Shown piece by piece: positions 1-8,818 of a DNA stretch of 41,230 bases. The notes under the pieces are model-generated. The model worked only from the letters and a program-made list of their open reading frames with translations. It was not told the DNA's origin and ran no database searches. The translations under genes and the position numbers were made by a program. The stretch spans positions 1 to 41,230 of the forward strand of contig CAMCCS010000005.1 of NCBI GenBank assembly GCA_945873295.1, written 5' to 3'. Numbering within the stretch: the first letter of the stretch is position 1; every line of letters starts with the position of its first letter. The stretch comes from an uncultured Clostridia bacterium. GTDB lineage: Bacteria; Bacillota; Clostridia; Oscillospirales; Oscillospiraceae.

Positions 1-1504
1 CCATCATTTCCAGATCGGAGGTTGGCCAGTAACCGGTCATCTCCATACCGCTGTGATTGAACTGCATTTCATAGCCCATGTTGGGATGGGATAAGTAACG
101 CTTGTAGTAGCTGCCGATATTGTTGTGATAGCCCCAGCTCTTAATCCCCCGCTGTTCGGCGAAAATATTTCCCAGAGCAAAGGGCAACGCGTTGTCAGAA
201 GATGCCAGCATGCTGGAATTATCCTTCCCCCGGGTAGCGTCGGGATACAGCCCCTGGGTCAGGGTGTACTCCCCATCAATGGTGGTATTGGGGTAGGAAT
301 TATAGAAGTTATTGAATACAAAGCCCTCGTGGGTCAGCTTGTACAGCGTGGGAGTAATCTCCGGGTCCACCGCAGCCGGGGAAAAGCTCTCCGCGCAGAT
401 CAGGATCAGATTATAATCCTTCAGCATACCGGTGTATTCATTCTGCTTTGTACCGGGAAGCTGGGAGCAGTAATTGTTCAGGGCAATGAGCTTCTCATTT
501 TCCGTGGACTGGCTCAGGGCATCAAAGTCAATATCCAGCACATTATACACCGGGGGCAGCTCCTCCGGCTCCGTTTCCACAGGCTCCGTAGGCTGGGTGA
601 CCACCACAAGAGGGGCATTCAGCCCGATTTCAGTCGTTTGAGAATCCTCCGGTTCCTCCGTGTGGGTCGTCTCCAGATAGAAGGTCATGGGCACGCCGAA
701 GCGCTCCATGGTCTGGGCAGTGGTGCTCTTGGTGCTGGTAAAGAAATAGTAGTCGGAGAACATGGCTGTGCCGCCCCGGCGAATCCCGGCATAGGCAAGC
801 AGCGGAAGTGCCGCTGCCAGCAGCAGGACCACGCCCCGGCGGATCCAGCCCGGCTTTTTGAGGCACCGCATTTTATACAGCAGCACAAGCAATACAAGGG
901 GCACCAGCAAGCCAAGCAGCCAGAAAATGTGGTCTGCCATGGTGGTGAACATTTCCCGCCAGAACTGGCTTACCGCGTCCGCGCCCAGGCCCATCTGGGA
1001 GACGGAGTAGGGTGTACCGAAAATAAAGCAGTATACAAGCTGGCTTCCGTATAAGACAATCAGCACAACAGAAAGGACAATGCTGACCGGGAACACCCCA
1101 CGCCCAGGAAGAAAGCCCACCAAAAGGGCAATCAGGAGGGCAAGCCCCGCCGTAAAGCCCAGAGCGAACCGGAAGTTTCCCCGGAAATTGCCGTACATGC
1201 CCGCGTGTACCAGAGTCTCCCAATAGAGCATGGCGAAAAGCCAGTAGAGGGCCAGGCCCCATTTTTGAAAACGGTTCCCGGGCCTGGGTTTTGCTTCCTC
1301 CGTATGGGCTAGGTATTTACCGCCGGAGGATTGCTTTTTTGCCGTCTCTCCCACAGGGAGCTCACCGACTTTCTCCACCGGAATCTCTCCGGTTTCCTCC
1401 GCCGGAATCTCCCAGCCTTCTTCCTCAGGGACCCCCCCGGCTTCCTCACCGGGCATACAGCCGAAAAAGGGTGCGATTAAGAAATAACGAAAGATCTTCC
1501 TCAT
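1..1504 (-). CDS. LTA synthase-like membrane sulfatase (phosphoglycerol transferase), 3' end outside window
   Basis: Membrane-anchored alkaline-phosphatase/sulfatase-fold enzyme of the LtaS family. The family transfers glycerol-phosphate from phosphatidylglycerol to an extracellular polymer on the outer face of the membrane. The reading frame continues through the left edge. Visible in order: a cytosolic Glu/Pro/Gly-rich extension with repeated xIPxE and ELP motifs (about 1320-1470), several hydrophobic membrane segments (about 800-1260), an extracellular Thr/Pro/Glu-rich linker (about 540-680), then the start of the catalytic domain. The latter shows NLILICAESFS (about 375-415), whose Glu fits the metal ligand, and YPNTTIDGEYTLTQGLYPD (about 245-302), whose Thr fits the catalytic nucleophile. 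FNHSGMEMTGYWPTSDLEMM lies at the edge. It starts 38 nt after gtrA, and ATG 1504 has only a weak GAGG about 13 nt upstream; TTG 1522 is an alternative start. The metal-binding DH pair expected later is off the window. Confidence 0.85.
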   Translation of the reverse strand, partial: MRKIFRYFLIAPFFGCMPGEEAGGVPEEEGWEIPAEETGEIPVEKVGELPVGETAKKQSSGGKYLAHTEEAKPRPGNRFQKWGLALYWLFAMLYWETLVHAGMYGNFRGNFRFALGFTAGLALLIALLVGFLPGRGVFPVSIVLSVVLIVLYGSQLVYCFIFGTPYSVSQMGLGADAVSQFWREMFTTMADHIFWLLGLLVPLVLLVLLYKMRCLKKPGWIRRGVVLLLAAALPLLAYAGIRRGGTAMFSDYYFFTSTKSTTAQTMERFGVPMTFYLETTHTEEPEDSQTTEIGLNAPLVVVTQPTEPVETEPEELPPVYNVLDIDFDALSQSTENEKLIALNNYCSQLPGTKQNEYTGMLKDYNLILICAESFSPAAVDPEITPTLYKLTHEGFVFNNFYNSYPNTTIDGEYTLTQGLYPDATRGKDNSSMLASSDNALPFALGNIFAEQRGIKSWGYHNNIGSYYKRYLSHPNMGYEMQFNHSGMEMTGYWPTSDLEMM

Positions 1505-1542
1505 GTTTTTGAAATGCCTCAACTTTTCAATGCCAGGTTTTA

Positions 1543-1965
1543 TCAGCGGTCCTCTGCCGGTTTTGCCAGATTGTTGGTGTCCACAGTGCCCCGGAAAACC
1601 ACATATTTATCGTACAAAAATTCCGTAACGAAGTTAACAACCATATTGAGTCCCGTAACCAGATACTCGTTCCAGCCCAGGTTCGCCAGGACATTTCCTC
1701 CCAGCGTGCTCAGAGGCGTAAATACACAGTAGTACGCCGCCACCAGCGCCATGGCCTTGGGCACATTTCCCGCCGAGCGGAAGGTATAGCGGCGGTTAAA
1801 GGTAAAGTTCCACAGGACGGACAGCACCAGCGCAATGAGGTAGCAGGGCCAGTAAGGAAACGCTGTCAGCTCTGTCAGGAGGGAAAAGGAAATGATTTCA
1901 ATGACGCCGGCGCTGATGGAAAACAGGGTGAACTTTACAGCGCGGAGGAGTTCTCTCCGGTCCAT
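1543..1965 (-). CDS. GtrA-family small membrane protein
   Basis: A 140-residue polytopic membrane protein with about four hydrophobic helices. It has the hallmarks of the GtrA family, including the central LWNFTFNRRYTF motif and the C-terminal NFVTEFLYDKYVVF. Family members are proposed to move or hold polyprenyl-linked sugars at the membrane for surface glycosylation; the substrate cannot be read from the sequence. A strong AAGGAGG site overlaps the stop codon of proS, and the start lies 9 nt beyond that stop, so translation is probably coupled. The LTA-synthase-like gene follows after 38 nt, which suggests a shared envelope-polymer role, perhaps glycosylation of a teichoic-type polymer (inference). 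Confidence 0.85.
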   Translation of the reverse strand: MDRRELLRAVKFTLFSISAGVIEIISFSLLTELTAFPYWPCYLIALVLSVLWNFTFNRRYTFRSAGNVPKAMALVAAYYCVFTPLSTLGGNVLANLGWNEYLVTGLNMVVNFVTEFLYDKYVVFRGTVDTNNLAKPAEDR

Positions 1966-1974
1966 AGTCCCTCC

Positions 1975-3411
1975 TTAGTAGGCAACGCCCCAGTAGACCA
2001 TCTTCGTGGCGGGCTTGCCGCAGCAGGGGCAGGTATCGGCCAGATGCTCCTGCTGGAAGGGGATACACCGGGAAGACATACCGGCAACCTCTTTCATCTT
2101 CAGCTCGCACTCCAGATCGCCGCACCACATGGTCTTAATATAGCCGCCGTTTTCCTCCTGCAGGCGCTTTGCCTCCTCCAGGGAGTAAGCGGTATAGATA
2201 TGCTCGTCCAGATTCTTTTTTGCCTTGTCATACATCTGCTGCTGCACAACTTTCAGCTGCTCAGCAACGGCGGACTCCAACTCCTCCAGCTTCACAAAGA
2301 TCTTCTCCCGGTCGGTACGGCGGACAATGACGCACTGGCCGTTTTCCAGATCCCTGGGACCGCACTCCACCCGCAGGGGCACGCCTTTCATCTCATATTC
2401 CGCGCATTTCCAGCCCATGGAGCTGTCGGAGTCGTCCATCTTCACCCGCAGGCCGGCATCCATCAGCCGGTCCCGGATGGCAGCAGCCCCCTCCAGAACA
2501 CCTGCTTTATGCTGGGCAACGGGAAGCACCACCACCTGCACAGGCGCGATCATCGGAGGCAGGACCAATCCGTTGTTGTCGCCATGGGTCATGATAATGC
2601 CGCCAATCAGCCGGGTGGACACGCCCCAGGAAGTCTCGAAAGGATTGACCTTTTGGTTATTTTTGTCGGTAAATTCAATATCAAAAGCCTTGGCAAAGCC
2701 GTCGCCGAAGTAGTGGGAGGTGCCGGCCTGCAGCGCCTTGCGGTCATGCATCATGCATTCGATGGTATAGGTCGCTTCGGCGCCGTTGAACTTTTCCTTG
2801 TCGGTCTTCTGGCCCCGGGTCACGGGCATGGCAAGCACATTCTCACAGAAGTCGGCATACACATTCAGCATGGTCTCGGTGAAAGCCTTGGCTTCCTCCG
2901 CAGTGGCGTGAATGGTGTGCCCTTCCTGCCACAAAAATTCCCGGTGGCGCAGGAACGGCCGGGAAGTCTTCTCCCAACGCAGGACGCTGCACCACTGGTT
3001 ATACTTCATGGGAAGATCCCGGTGGGACTGAAGGACATGGGCGAAATGCTCACAGAAAAGGGTCTCAGAGGTGGGCCGGATGGCATACCGCTCCTCCAGC
3101 TTGTCCATACCGCCATGGGTGACCCACGCACACTCCGGGGCAAATCCTTCCACATGGTCTTTCTCCTTCTGTAGGAGGCTCTCCGGAATCAGCAGGGGCA
3201 TATAAACATTTTCAACGCCCTGCTTTTTGAATTCCTTGTCCAGAATATTCTGAATATTTTCCCAGATGGCATACCCGTAGGGGCGGTAAATAAACACGCC
3301 CTTGATGGATGAATAGTCGATCAGCTGCGCTTTCGTGCACACATCGGTAAACCACTGGGCGAAATCGACCTCCATATCGGTAATCTGCTCAACCTTTTTC
3401 TCCTTGGCCAT
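1975..3411 (-). CDS. proS: Proline--tRNA ligase, type 3 (short archaeal/eukaryotic-like form)
   Basis: A 478-residue class II aminoacyl-tRNA synthetase that charges tRNA-Pro with proline in the cytoplasm. The start [20 protein letters not shown], the class II motif [14 protein letters not shown] and [17 protein letters not shown] are all visible. The C-terminal zinc-type region has WCGDLEC and CPCCGK, and the chain ends in the YWGVAY expected of type 3 ProRS. There is no large editing (INS) insertion between motifs 2 and 3, and the length is normal for the short type. The ATG has GGGAGAG eight bases upstream. It heads a minus-strand operon with gtrA (9-nt gap) and the LTA-synthase-like gene. 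No T-box-like leader is visible; the space between promoter and start is only about 60 nt. Confidence 0.96.
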   Translation of the reverse strand: MAKEKKVEQITDMEVDFAQWFTDVCTKAQLIDYSSIKGVFIYRPYGYAIWENIQNILDKEFKKQGVENVYMPLLIPESLLQKEKDHVEGFAPECAWVTHGGMDKLEERYAIRPTSETLFCEHFAHVLQSHRDLPMKYNQWCSVLRWEKTSRPFLRHREFLWQEGHTIHATAEEAKAFTETMLNVYADFCENVLAMPVTRGQKTDKEKFNGAEATYTIECMMHDRKALQAGTSHYFGDGFAKAFDIEFTDKNNQKVNPFETSWGVSTRLIGGIIMTHGDNNGLVLPPMIAPVQVVVLPVAQHKAGVLEGAAAIRDRLMDAGLRVKMDDSDSSMGWKCAEYEMKGVPLRVECGPRDLENGQCVIVRRTDREKIFVKLEELESAVAEQLKVVQQQMYDKAKKNLDEHIYTAYSLEEAKRLQEENGGYIKTMWCGDLECELKMKEVAGMSSRCIPFQQEHLADTCPCCGKPATKMVYWGVAY

Positions 3412-3477
3412 ATTGAATTCTCTCCCTTGATCGGTTTTGTTGGAAATATATAACTTGCATTATCAAAATTCCCATAC

Positions 3478-3486
3478 ATTATACCA
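3478..3486 (-). promoter_or_regulatory. Extended -10 promoter for proS operon
   Basis: Read on the minus strand this is TGGTATAAT: a perfect -10 hexamer preceded by the TG of an extended -10 element. It lies about 66 nt upstream of the proS start. A TTGACA at 3491-3496 is only 7 nt away, too close to serve as its -35 box. The promoter lies just outside the palindromic element at 3528-3837. Confidence 0.6.
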
Positions 3487-3527
3487 TATCTGTCAAGGGT
3501 TTGCACCAGAAAACCAGCGAATTATTT

Positions 3528-3837
3528 CAGGAAGCTCTGATTAAATCGGCAAGAGCTGTGGGCGAGAGATTTCGGCTCAGGTTGAAAAATGAAAAACCGC
3601 GCAATACTGGATGTATTTAAGGTTTTTCATTCTGATAAGCTGGGCCAAAAGATCCGACCATAGCCGAAGACGATTTACTGTGAAAGCTCCGCATTCACAG
3701 TAAAATTTAATTAAAGTGCCAGCGCCTCGCCCCTTTGCGGGGCAACCGGCGCTGATGCACATAAATCCCCATGCGTCAACAACTTTCATTGTTCGTGGCG
3801 CGATTTCTTCGCATGGGGATTTATTCAGAGTTTCCTC
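3528..3837. mobile_element. MITE-like palindromic element with imperfect terminal inverted repeats
   Basis: The ends are imperfect inverted repeats: 3528-3546 and the reverse complement of 3819-3837 share AGGAA-[GA]-CTCTGA-[TA]-TAAAT. Inside are four hairpin-forming palindromes: 3588-3598 with 3621-3631 (11 bp perfect), 3674-3684 with 3694-3704 (11 bp, 9-nt loop), 3720-3726 with 3748-3754 enclosing a GCCCC/GGGGC stem, and 3761-3775 with 3810-3824 (15 bp perfect, 34-nt loop). No transposase is encoded and no clear target duplication is seen. It lies between two divergent promoters, where terminators would not be expected. The best reading is a non-autonomous interspersed repeat; a structured RNA is the alternative. 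Confidence 0.6.
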
Positions 3838-3847
3838 AGCAAAGTCG

Positions 3848-3876
3848 TTGTATTCCGGGGAAAAATCTGGTATACT
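3848..3876 (+). promoter_or_regulatory. Sigma-A-type promoter for the serine dehydratase/ABC operon
   Basis: TTGTAT (3848-3853), a 17-nt spacer, then TATACT (3871-3876), which is also preceded by TG as an extended -10. Transcription should start near 3883, giving a leader of about 27 nt with an AGAGG ribosome site before the ATG at 3910. It begins 11 bp after the end of the palindromic element. Confidence 0.7.
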
Positions 3877-3909
3877 GAAGTTACTATACAGAAAGCAGAG
3901 GTTTTCCCC

Positions 3910-5127
3910 ATGAAATCCATCCGGGATATTTATAAGATTGGCAAGGGCCCCAGTTCCTCCCACACCATGGGGCCGGAAAGGGCTGCCAAGCTGTTCCGAG
4001 GCGAGCACCCAGAGGCGGAAGCCTTCCGGGTGATCCTTTACGGTTCCTTAAGCAAAACCGGCGTGGGCCACGGTACGGACCGGGTGCTTCGGCAGGTTCT
4101 GTCTCCCCTGCCCACGGAAATTGTATTTTCAGATGAAGTGCTGCCGGACAGCCACCCCAACACCATGGACTTTATCGCCCTGCAGGGCGGCGAGGAGACC
4201 GGTTCTCTCCGGGTGGAGTCCGTGGGCGGCGGCGACATCCGCATCCCCGGCCGAAAAGAGAAAGAAGAAGCGGAGGAAGTCTACATTGAGCACTCCTTTG
4301 CCGAGATCGCGGATTTCTGCAAGTGGCGTTATATCCAGACCCTCAGCGACTATGTGGAGCTGAACGAGGGGCCGGAGATCTGGGACTTCCTGATGGATGT
4401 GTGGCAGGTCATGAAGAATGCCATTGACGAGGGCCTCCAAGCCAGCGGCACCCTCCCCGGCGGTCTGGGGGTCCAGCGGAAAGCCAAGTACCTCTATGAG
4501 CAGACCCCGGAGCATTACGAGCCCTCTCTGCGGGAATTCCAGCTCATTGCCGCCTATGCCTACGCCGTGGCGGAACAGAACGCGGACAACGGCACCATCG
4601 TCACCGCCCCTACCTGCGGGGCCTGCGGTGTACTTCCGGCGGTGCTGAAATATGCCCAGGAGACAAAGCATTTTTCCGATGAAGAAATCTGCCGGGGCCT
4701 TGCCGCCGCCGGAATCATCGGCAACCTTACCAAGAGCAACGCTTCCATTTCCGGCGCGGAGTGCGGATGTCAGGCAGAGATCGGCACCGCCTGCTCCATG
4801 GCCGCCGCCGCCCTGGCGGAGCTGTATAAACAGAACCTGGACCAGGTGGAGTATGCCGCCGAGGTTGCTATGGAGCACCACCTGGGACTGACCTGCGACC
4901 CCATCTGCGGGCTGGTACAAATTCCCTGCATCGAGCGCAACGCCGTCGCCGCCATGCGGGCCATGAACGCCTGCAACCTGAGCTACTTCCTCACCGGCTC
5001 CCGGAACATCAGCTATGACATGGTCTGCCGGGCCATGCGGGAAACCGGTGTCAACCTGGACCACCGCTTCCGGGAGACCAGCGAGGGCGGCCTCGCCCGG
5101 CTCTACAACCGAAGGAAGAAGCAGTAA
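3910..5127 (+). CDS. sdaA: L-serine dehydratase (L-serine ammonia-lyase), iron-sulfur dependent, single chain
   Basis: Deaminates L-serine to pyruvate and ammonia using an oxygen-sensitive [4Fe-4S] cluster; it feeds amino-acid fermentation in anaerobes. The 405-residue chain joins the small N-terminal domain, with SSSHTMGPERAA at residues 15-26, to the catalytic domain. The catalytic part has APTCGACGVLP (about 232-242), GAECGCQAEIGTACS (282-296) and TCDPICGLVQIPCIERNAVAA (328 onward). Cys287, Cys329 and Cys340 have the spacing expected of the three cluster ligands of this family. The chain is somewhat shorter than the roughly 450-residue proteobacterial enzymes but intact. It is the first gene of an operon; the ABC half-transporter starts 3 nt after its stop codon. 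Confidence 0.95.
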   Translation: MKSIRDIYKIGKGPSSSHTMGPERAAKLFRGEHPEAEAFRVILYGSLSKTGVGHGTDRVLRQVLSPLPTEIVFSDEVLPDSHPNTMDFIALQGGEETGSLRVESVGGGDIRIPGRKEKEEAEEVYIEHSFAEIADFCKWRYIQTLSDYVELNEGPEIWDFLMDVWQVMKNAIDEGLQASGTLPGGLGVQRKAKYLYEQTPEHYEPSLREFQLIAAYAYAVAEQNADNGTIVTAPTCGACGVLPAVLKYAQETKHFSDEEICRGLAAAGIIGNLTKSNASISGAECGCQAEIGTACSMAAAALAELYKQNLDQVEYAAEVAMEHHLGLTCDPICGLVQIPCIERNAVAAMRAMNACNLSYFLTGSRNISYDMVCRAMRETGVNLDHRFRETSEGGLARLYNRRKKQ

Positions 5128-5130
5128 ACC

Positions 5131-6849
5131 ATGGAAAAGCTGGAAAAATATCTCCATCCCTATTGGTGGTACATTGCCCTGTCCATGTTTATCAAATTTC
5201 TGGGCGCCGCGGCAGAGCTCACCATCCCCTATCTCATGGAGATCATTCTGGACTACAAAGTCCCTGCCGGTTCCCGGCGGGATATCTACCTGTACGGCGG
5301 GCTCATGCTCCTGTGCGCCGCCGCCTGCCTGGGGTTCAATGTGATTGCCAACCGGATGTCCGCCGTGTCCTCCGGAAAAATCACCCGGGCCATCCGCCAT
5401 GACCTTTTTGCAAAGCTGGAGAGCTTTTCCCCACGGCAGATGGACAGTCTCACCACCTCCTCCGCTGTGTCCCGGCTCACCAGCGATACCTATAACATCA
5501 ATCAGCTTCTGGCCCGCACCCAGCGGCTGGGTATCCGCGCCCCCATTCTCCTGCTGGGGGGCATTGCCATGATGGTCAGTATGGACGGCCTGCTGTCCCT
5601 GGTGCTCATCGCGCTGCTTCCTGTAATCGGCATCGTGGTCTACTATGTCACAAGGATAAGCGTACCCCTCTACACCAAGCAGCAGACCGTGCTGGACCGG
5701 GTGGTGGGCACCGTGCAGGAAAACATTACCGGCATCCGAGTCATCAAGGCCCTGAGCAAAACCGACTACGAAAAAGAGCGCTTCCGCAAGGTCAATCAGG
5801 AGCTCACGGACATTGACCGGAAGGCAGGCTCCGTCAGCGCCATTACGAACCCCACCTCCACCCTGGTGCTGAACCTGGGACTGACCCTGGTGGTCGTGGT
5901 AGGTGCCTACCGGGTCAACGGCGGCGCTGTGCGCAGCGGTGTCATTGTAGCCTTTTTGCAGTACTTTACCATGATTCTCAATGCCATGCTGGGCATTACC
6001 CGGATCTTTGTCATGTTCTCCAAGGGGCAGGCCAGCGCCAACCGGGTGGCGGCAGTTCTGCGCGCGCCGGAGGATCTGACGGTTCTGCCCGAAACCCAGC
6101 CGGAACCCGACGCGCCCCACATTGCATTCCGGGATGTGACCTTCTCCTACAACGGACGGGAGCCGGATCTGCAGCATATTTCCTTTTCTCTGGAACACGG
6201 ACAGACCCTGGGCATCATCGGTGCCACCGGTTCCGGAAAAACAACCCTTTTGCTCCTGCTTCTCCGGCTGTATGACCCGGACAGCGGCACCATTCTCATT
6301 GACGGACGCGACATCCGCACCATACCGCCGGAAGTCCTCCGGGAAAAGTTCGGTGTGGTGTTCCAGAATGACTTTGTGGCCGAGGGAACCGCCGGTGACA
6401 ATATCCGCTTCTTCCGCCCCATCGGTGACGATGCCATGGCTGCCGCGGCAGAGCACGCCCAAGCAGACTTCCTCCGGGAGCGTCCGGAGGGCATGGAACG
6501 CGAAGTCCAGGTCCGGGGAAATAATCTCTCCGGCGGTCAGAAGCAGCGGCTGCTGATCGCCCGTGCCCTGGCCTCCAACCCGGAGATCCTGATTCTGGAC
6601 GACGCATCCTCCGCCCTGGACTACGCTACCGATGCCAGACTCCGCCAGGCCCTCTACCGGAACTACGGTGACACCACCACCGTGGTGGTTGCCCAGCGGG
6701 TCAGCTCCCTGCGCCACGCGGACCTGATCCTGGTGCTGGACGATGGTCAAACAATCGGCGCAGGCACCCACGAGGCCCTCATGGAAAGCTGTGAAGAATA
6801 CCGCAGCATCGCCATGACCCAGATGGGCGACGGAAAGGAGGGCGCCTGA
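5131..6849 (+). CDS. ABC exporter half-transporter with degenerate ATPase site (TM287-like partner)
   Basis: A 572-residue fusion of an exporter-type six-helix membrane domain (about 1-310) and a nucleotide-binding domain (about 335-565). Walker A is GATGSGKTT (364-372) and the signature is a perfect LSGGQ (466-470). The Walker B end is LDD: Asp491 replaces the catalytic Glu. The switch residue is Gln522 (VVAQR) instead of His. These two changes mark the degenerate half of a heterodimeric exporter such as TM287/288 or BmrCD. The next gene has the complementary pattern, so the two should form one transporter. The gene lies 3 nt after sdaA and overlaps the next start by one base. The substrate is unknown: multidrug, lipid or peptide export are all possible. 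Confidence 0.92.
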   Translation: MEKLEKYLHPYWWYIALSMFIKFLGAAAELTIPYLMEIILDYKVPAGSRRDIYLYGGLMLLCAAACLGFNVIANRMSAVSSGKITRAIRHDLFAKLESFSPRQMDSLTTSSAVSRLTSDTYNINQLLARTQRLGIRAPILLLGGIAMMVSMDGLLSLVLIALLPVIGIVVYYVTRISVPLYTKQQTVLDRVVGTVQENITGIRVIKALSKTDYEKERFRKVNQELTDIDRKAGSVSAITNPTSTLVLNLGLTLVVVVGAYRVNGGAVRSGVIVAFLQYFTMILNAMLGITRIFVMFSKGQASANRVAAVLRAPEDLTVLPETQPEPDAPHIAFRDVTFSYNGREPDLQHISFSLEHGQTLGIIGATGSGKTTLLLLLLRLYDPDSGTILIDGRDIRTIPPEVLREKFGVVFQNDFVAEGTAGDNIRFFRPIGDDAMAAAAEHAQADFLRERPEGMEREVQVRGNNLSGGQKQRLLIARALASNPEILILDDASSALDYATDARLRQALYRNYGDTTTVVVAQRVSSLRHADLILVLDDGQTIGAGTHEALMESCEEYRSIAMTQMGDGKEGA

Positions 6850-8681
6850 TGGCAAATCCTTCCATGATCGGCGGCGGACGGTATTCCCGTGGGGAAAACA
6901 CCGGAGATACCCGCCGCCTGGCAGTCAGCCATGTCAGCGCCGGTGCCATGCTTAAGCGGCTGTGGAGCTACTTAGGCCGGAATCGCCTGCTTCTGGTGCT
7001 GGCAATCCTGCTCTCTGTCAGCTCCAGCCTGCTGGGGCTTTACGGCCCGAAGCTCTCCGGCCAGGCCATCAATGCCATCGATGTTCCCGCAGGCCAGGTG
7101 GACTTTTCTACCGTGTTCCGCTGTGCGGGGCTGATGGTCACTTTCTATATTCTGTCGGGCATTTTGACCTACTGTCTCAACATCGTTATGATCCGCATGT
7201 CCCGCCGGATCTCCCAGCAGATGCGCCATGACATTTTTGAGAATCTCACCGCCCTGCCCGTCAGCTTCTTTGACCGTTTTCAGACCGGCGACATTATCAG
7301 TGTCATCACCTATGATGTGGACACGGTGAACCAGTCCCTGTCCACAGACCTTTTGCAGCTCATGCAGAGCATCGTCACTGTCACCGTTTCCTTTTTCATG
7401 ATGCTCTCCATTGCCCCGAAGCTCATTATCATCTTCCTGTTCACCATTCCCATTATGTTCCTGTTTACCCGGTGGCTCACCGGGGTGGTACGGCCCATGT
7501 TCCGGCGCCGAAGCGCCAAGCTGGGAGCCCTGAACGGCTTCGTGGAGGAAATGCTCTCCGGCCACCGGACCATCCGGGCCTACGGCCGGGAGGATGCGGT
7601 TCTTAAACGCTTTGACGAGAAGAACGGGGAAGCCGTAGACGCCTACACCATCGCGGAATCTTACGGAACCATCACCGGACCCTCCGTCAATTTCTTCAGC
7701 AATATTTCCCTGACCCTGGTCTGCGTCTTCGGCTCCATCCTGTTTCTCCGGGGGCAGGTGCGCCTGGGTGACCTGAGCAGCTTTGTCCAGTACTCCCGAA
7801 AATTCTCCGGCCCCATCAACGAAATGGCAAACATTATCGCCGAGCTGCAAAGCGCTTTCTCCGCCGCCGAGCGGGTCTTTGCCCTCATTGACGCGGAGCC
7901 GGAAGCGCCGGACAGCAAGGACGCCAAGGAGCTCGAAAGCGTTCACGGCGATGTGGAAATGAAAAACGTAAGCTTTTCCTACATACCCGGAAGCCCCATT
8001 ATTACAGACCTGAGCTTCCATGCCCAGCCCGGCAGCCTCACCGCCATCGTCGGCCCCACGGGGGCAGGAAAAACCACCATCATCAATCTTCTGATGCGTT
8101 TTTACGATGTGGACAGCGGTCAGGTACTGGTGGACGGGCAGGATATTCGGGATCTGACCCGGGCTTCCCTGCGCAGGGCCTACTCCATGGTCCTGCAGGA
8201 CACCTGGCTGTTCCAGGGCAGCATCTTCGACAACATTGCCTACGGAAAGCCGGGCGCCACCATGGAAGAAGTGGTGGCGGCGGCAAAGGCTGCAAGGATT
8301 CACTCCCTCATTTCCCGGCTGCCCCAGGGCTACGACACCATTCTTTCGGATAACGGTTCTGCCATCTCCAAGGGGCAGAAGCAGCTGCTGACCATCGCCC
8401 GGGCTATGCTGCTGGACGCCCAGATGCTGATTCTGGACGAAGCCACCTCCAACGTGGACACCCGCACCGAGGAGCAGATCCAGGCTGCAATGCGTACCCT
8501 GATGGCAGGAAAGACCTGCTTTGTGATCGCCCACCGGCTTTCCACCATCCGCTCGGCAGACCATATTCTGGTGCTCCGGGGCGGTCAGGTGGTGGAGCAG
8601 GGCACCCACGAGACCCTGATGGCAAAACGGGGCTTCTACTATGAACTGTACCAGGCCCAGTTCGTCGCCCAGGGCTGCTGA
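6849..8681 (+). CDS. ABC exporter half-transporter with catalytically complete Walker B (TM288-like partner)
   Basis: A 610-residue half-transporter: an N-terminal cytoplasmic tail of about 45 residues, six membrane helices (to about 350) and a nucleotide-binding domain. Walker A is GPTGAGKTT (402-410). Walker B ends LDEATSNVD with the catalytic Glu at 531, and the switch is His562 (IAHRLST). Its signature is ISKGQ (506-510), which departs from LSGGQ, as is usual in the partner that completes the degenerate site. Paired with the upstream subunit this gives one working and one degenerate ATP site. The start ATG overlaps the upstream TGA as TGATG, implying coupled translation and equal amounts. 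It is the last gene of the operon; a hairpin terminator lies about 30 nt downstream. Confidence 0.93.
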   Translation: MANPSMIGGGRYSRGENTGDTRRLAVSHVSAGAMLKRLWSYLGRNRLLLVLAILLSVSSSLLGLYGPKLSGQAINAIDVPAGQVDFSTVFRCAGLMVTFYILSGILTYCLNIVMIRMSRRISQQMRHDIFENLTALPVSFFDRFQTGDIISVITYDVDTVNQSLSTDLLQLMQSIVTVTVSFFMMLSIAPKLIIIFLFTIPIMFLFTRWLTGVVRPMFRRRSAKLGALNGFVEEMLSGHRTIRAYGREDAVLKRFDEKNGEAVDAYTIAESYGTITGPSVNFFSNISLTLVCVFGSILFLRGQVRLGDLSSFVQYSRKFSGPINEMANIIAELQSAFSAAERVFALIDAEPEAPDSKDAKELESVHGDVEMKNVSFSYIPGSPIITDLSFHAQPGSLTAIVGPTGAGKTTIINLLMRFYDVDSGQVLVDGQDIRDLTRASLRRAYSMVLQDTWLFQGSIFDNIAYGKPGATMEEVVAAAKAARIHSLISRLPQGYDTILSDNGSAISKGQKQLLTIARAMLLDAQMLILDEATSNVDTRTEEQIQAAMRTLMAGKTCFVIAHRLSTIRSADHILVLRGGQVVEQGTHETLMAKRGFYYELYQAQFVAQGC

Positions 8682-8712
8682 CCCATCCCGGGACACTTTC
8701 CAAGCCGTCAAA

Positions 8713-8750
8713 AAAGCATCCGTATCCACAAAAGATACGGATGCTTTCCT
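8713..8750. terminator. Intrinsic terminator, probably bidirectional
   Basis: A 14-bp perfect stem (8713-8726 pairing with 8734-8747) around a 7-nt loop, with A-rich sequence before it and a T-rich tract after it (TTTCCTATTTT). It closes the plus-strand serine dehydratase/ABC operon. Because A residues flank the other side, it can also end minus-strand transcription from the GGDEF/HD-GYP gene. A weaker 5-bp hairpin followed by T residues lies at 8801-8820. Confidence 0.85.
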
Positions 8751-8818
8751 ATTTTCCGGATACCGTCCCGAAGATCCGGGCCGTTTGGGGCAGAGCGGAG
8801 AATCCCTGCCTGGATTTT

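Noticed and set aside
125..1054. Plus-strand 309-codon frame
   Set aside because: It is a shadow of the LTA-synthase-like gene, whose minus-strand frame contains the recognisable catalytic motifs and runs through the left edge.
2044..3174. Plus-strand 376-codon frame
   Set aside because: It is antisense to proS, which is unmistakable and complete.
3491..3496. TTGACA box as the -35 of the proS promoter
   Set aside because: It is only 7 nt from the TATAAT, far from the 16-18 nt needed; the extended -10 is the better explanation.
3577..4008. Minus-strand 143-codon frame between proS and sdaA
   Set aside because: Its coding content is mostly the palindromic element itself and it overlaps the sdaA start and promoter. 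It has no ribosome site; the frame is a by-product of the repeat.
4129..6855. Minus-strand 908-codon open frame across sdaA and the first ABC gene
   Set aside because: It overlaps two clearly recognisable plus-strand genes, spans their junction and shows low-complexity Gly/His-rich sequence with no domain.
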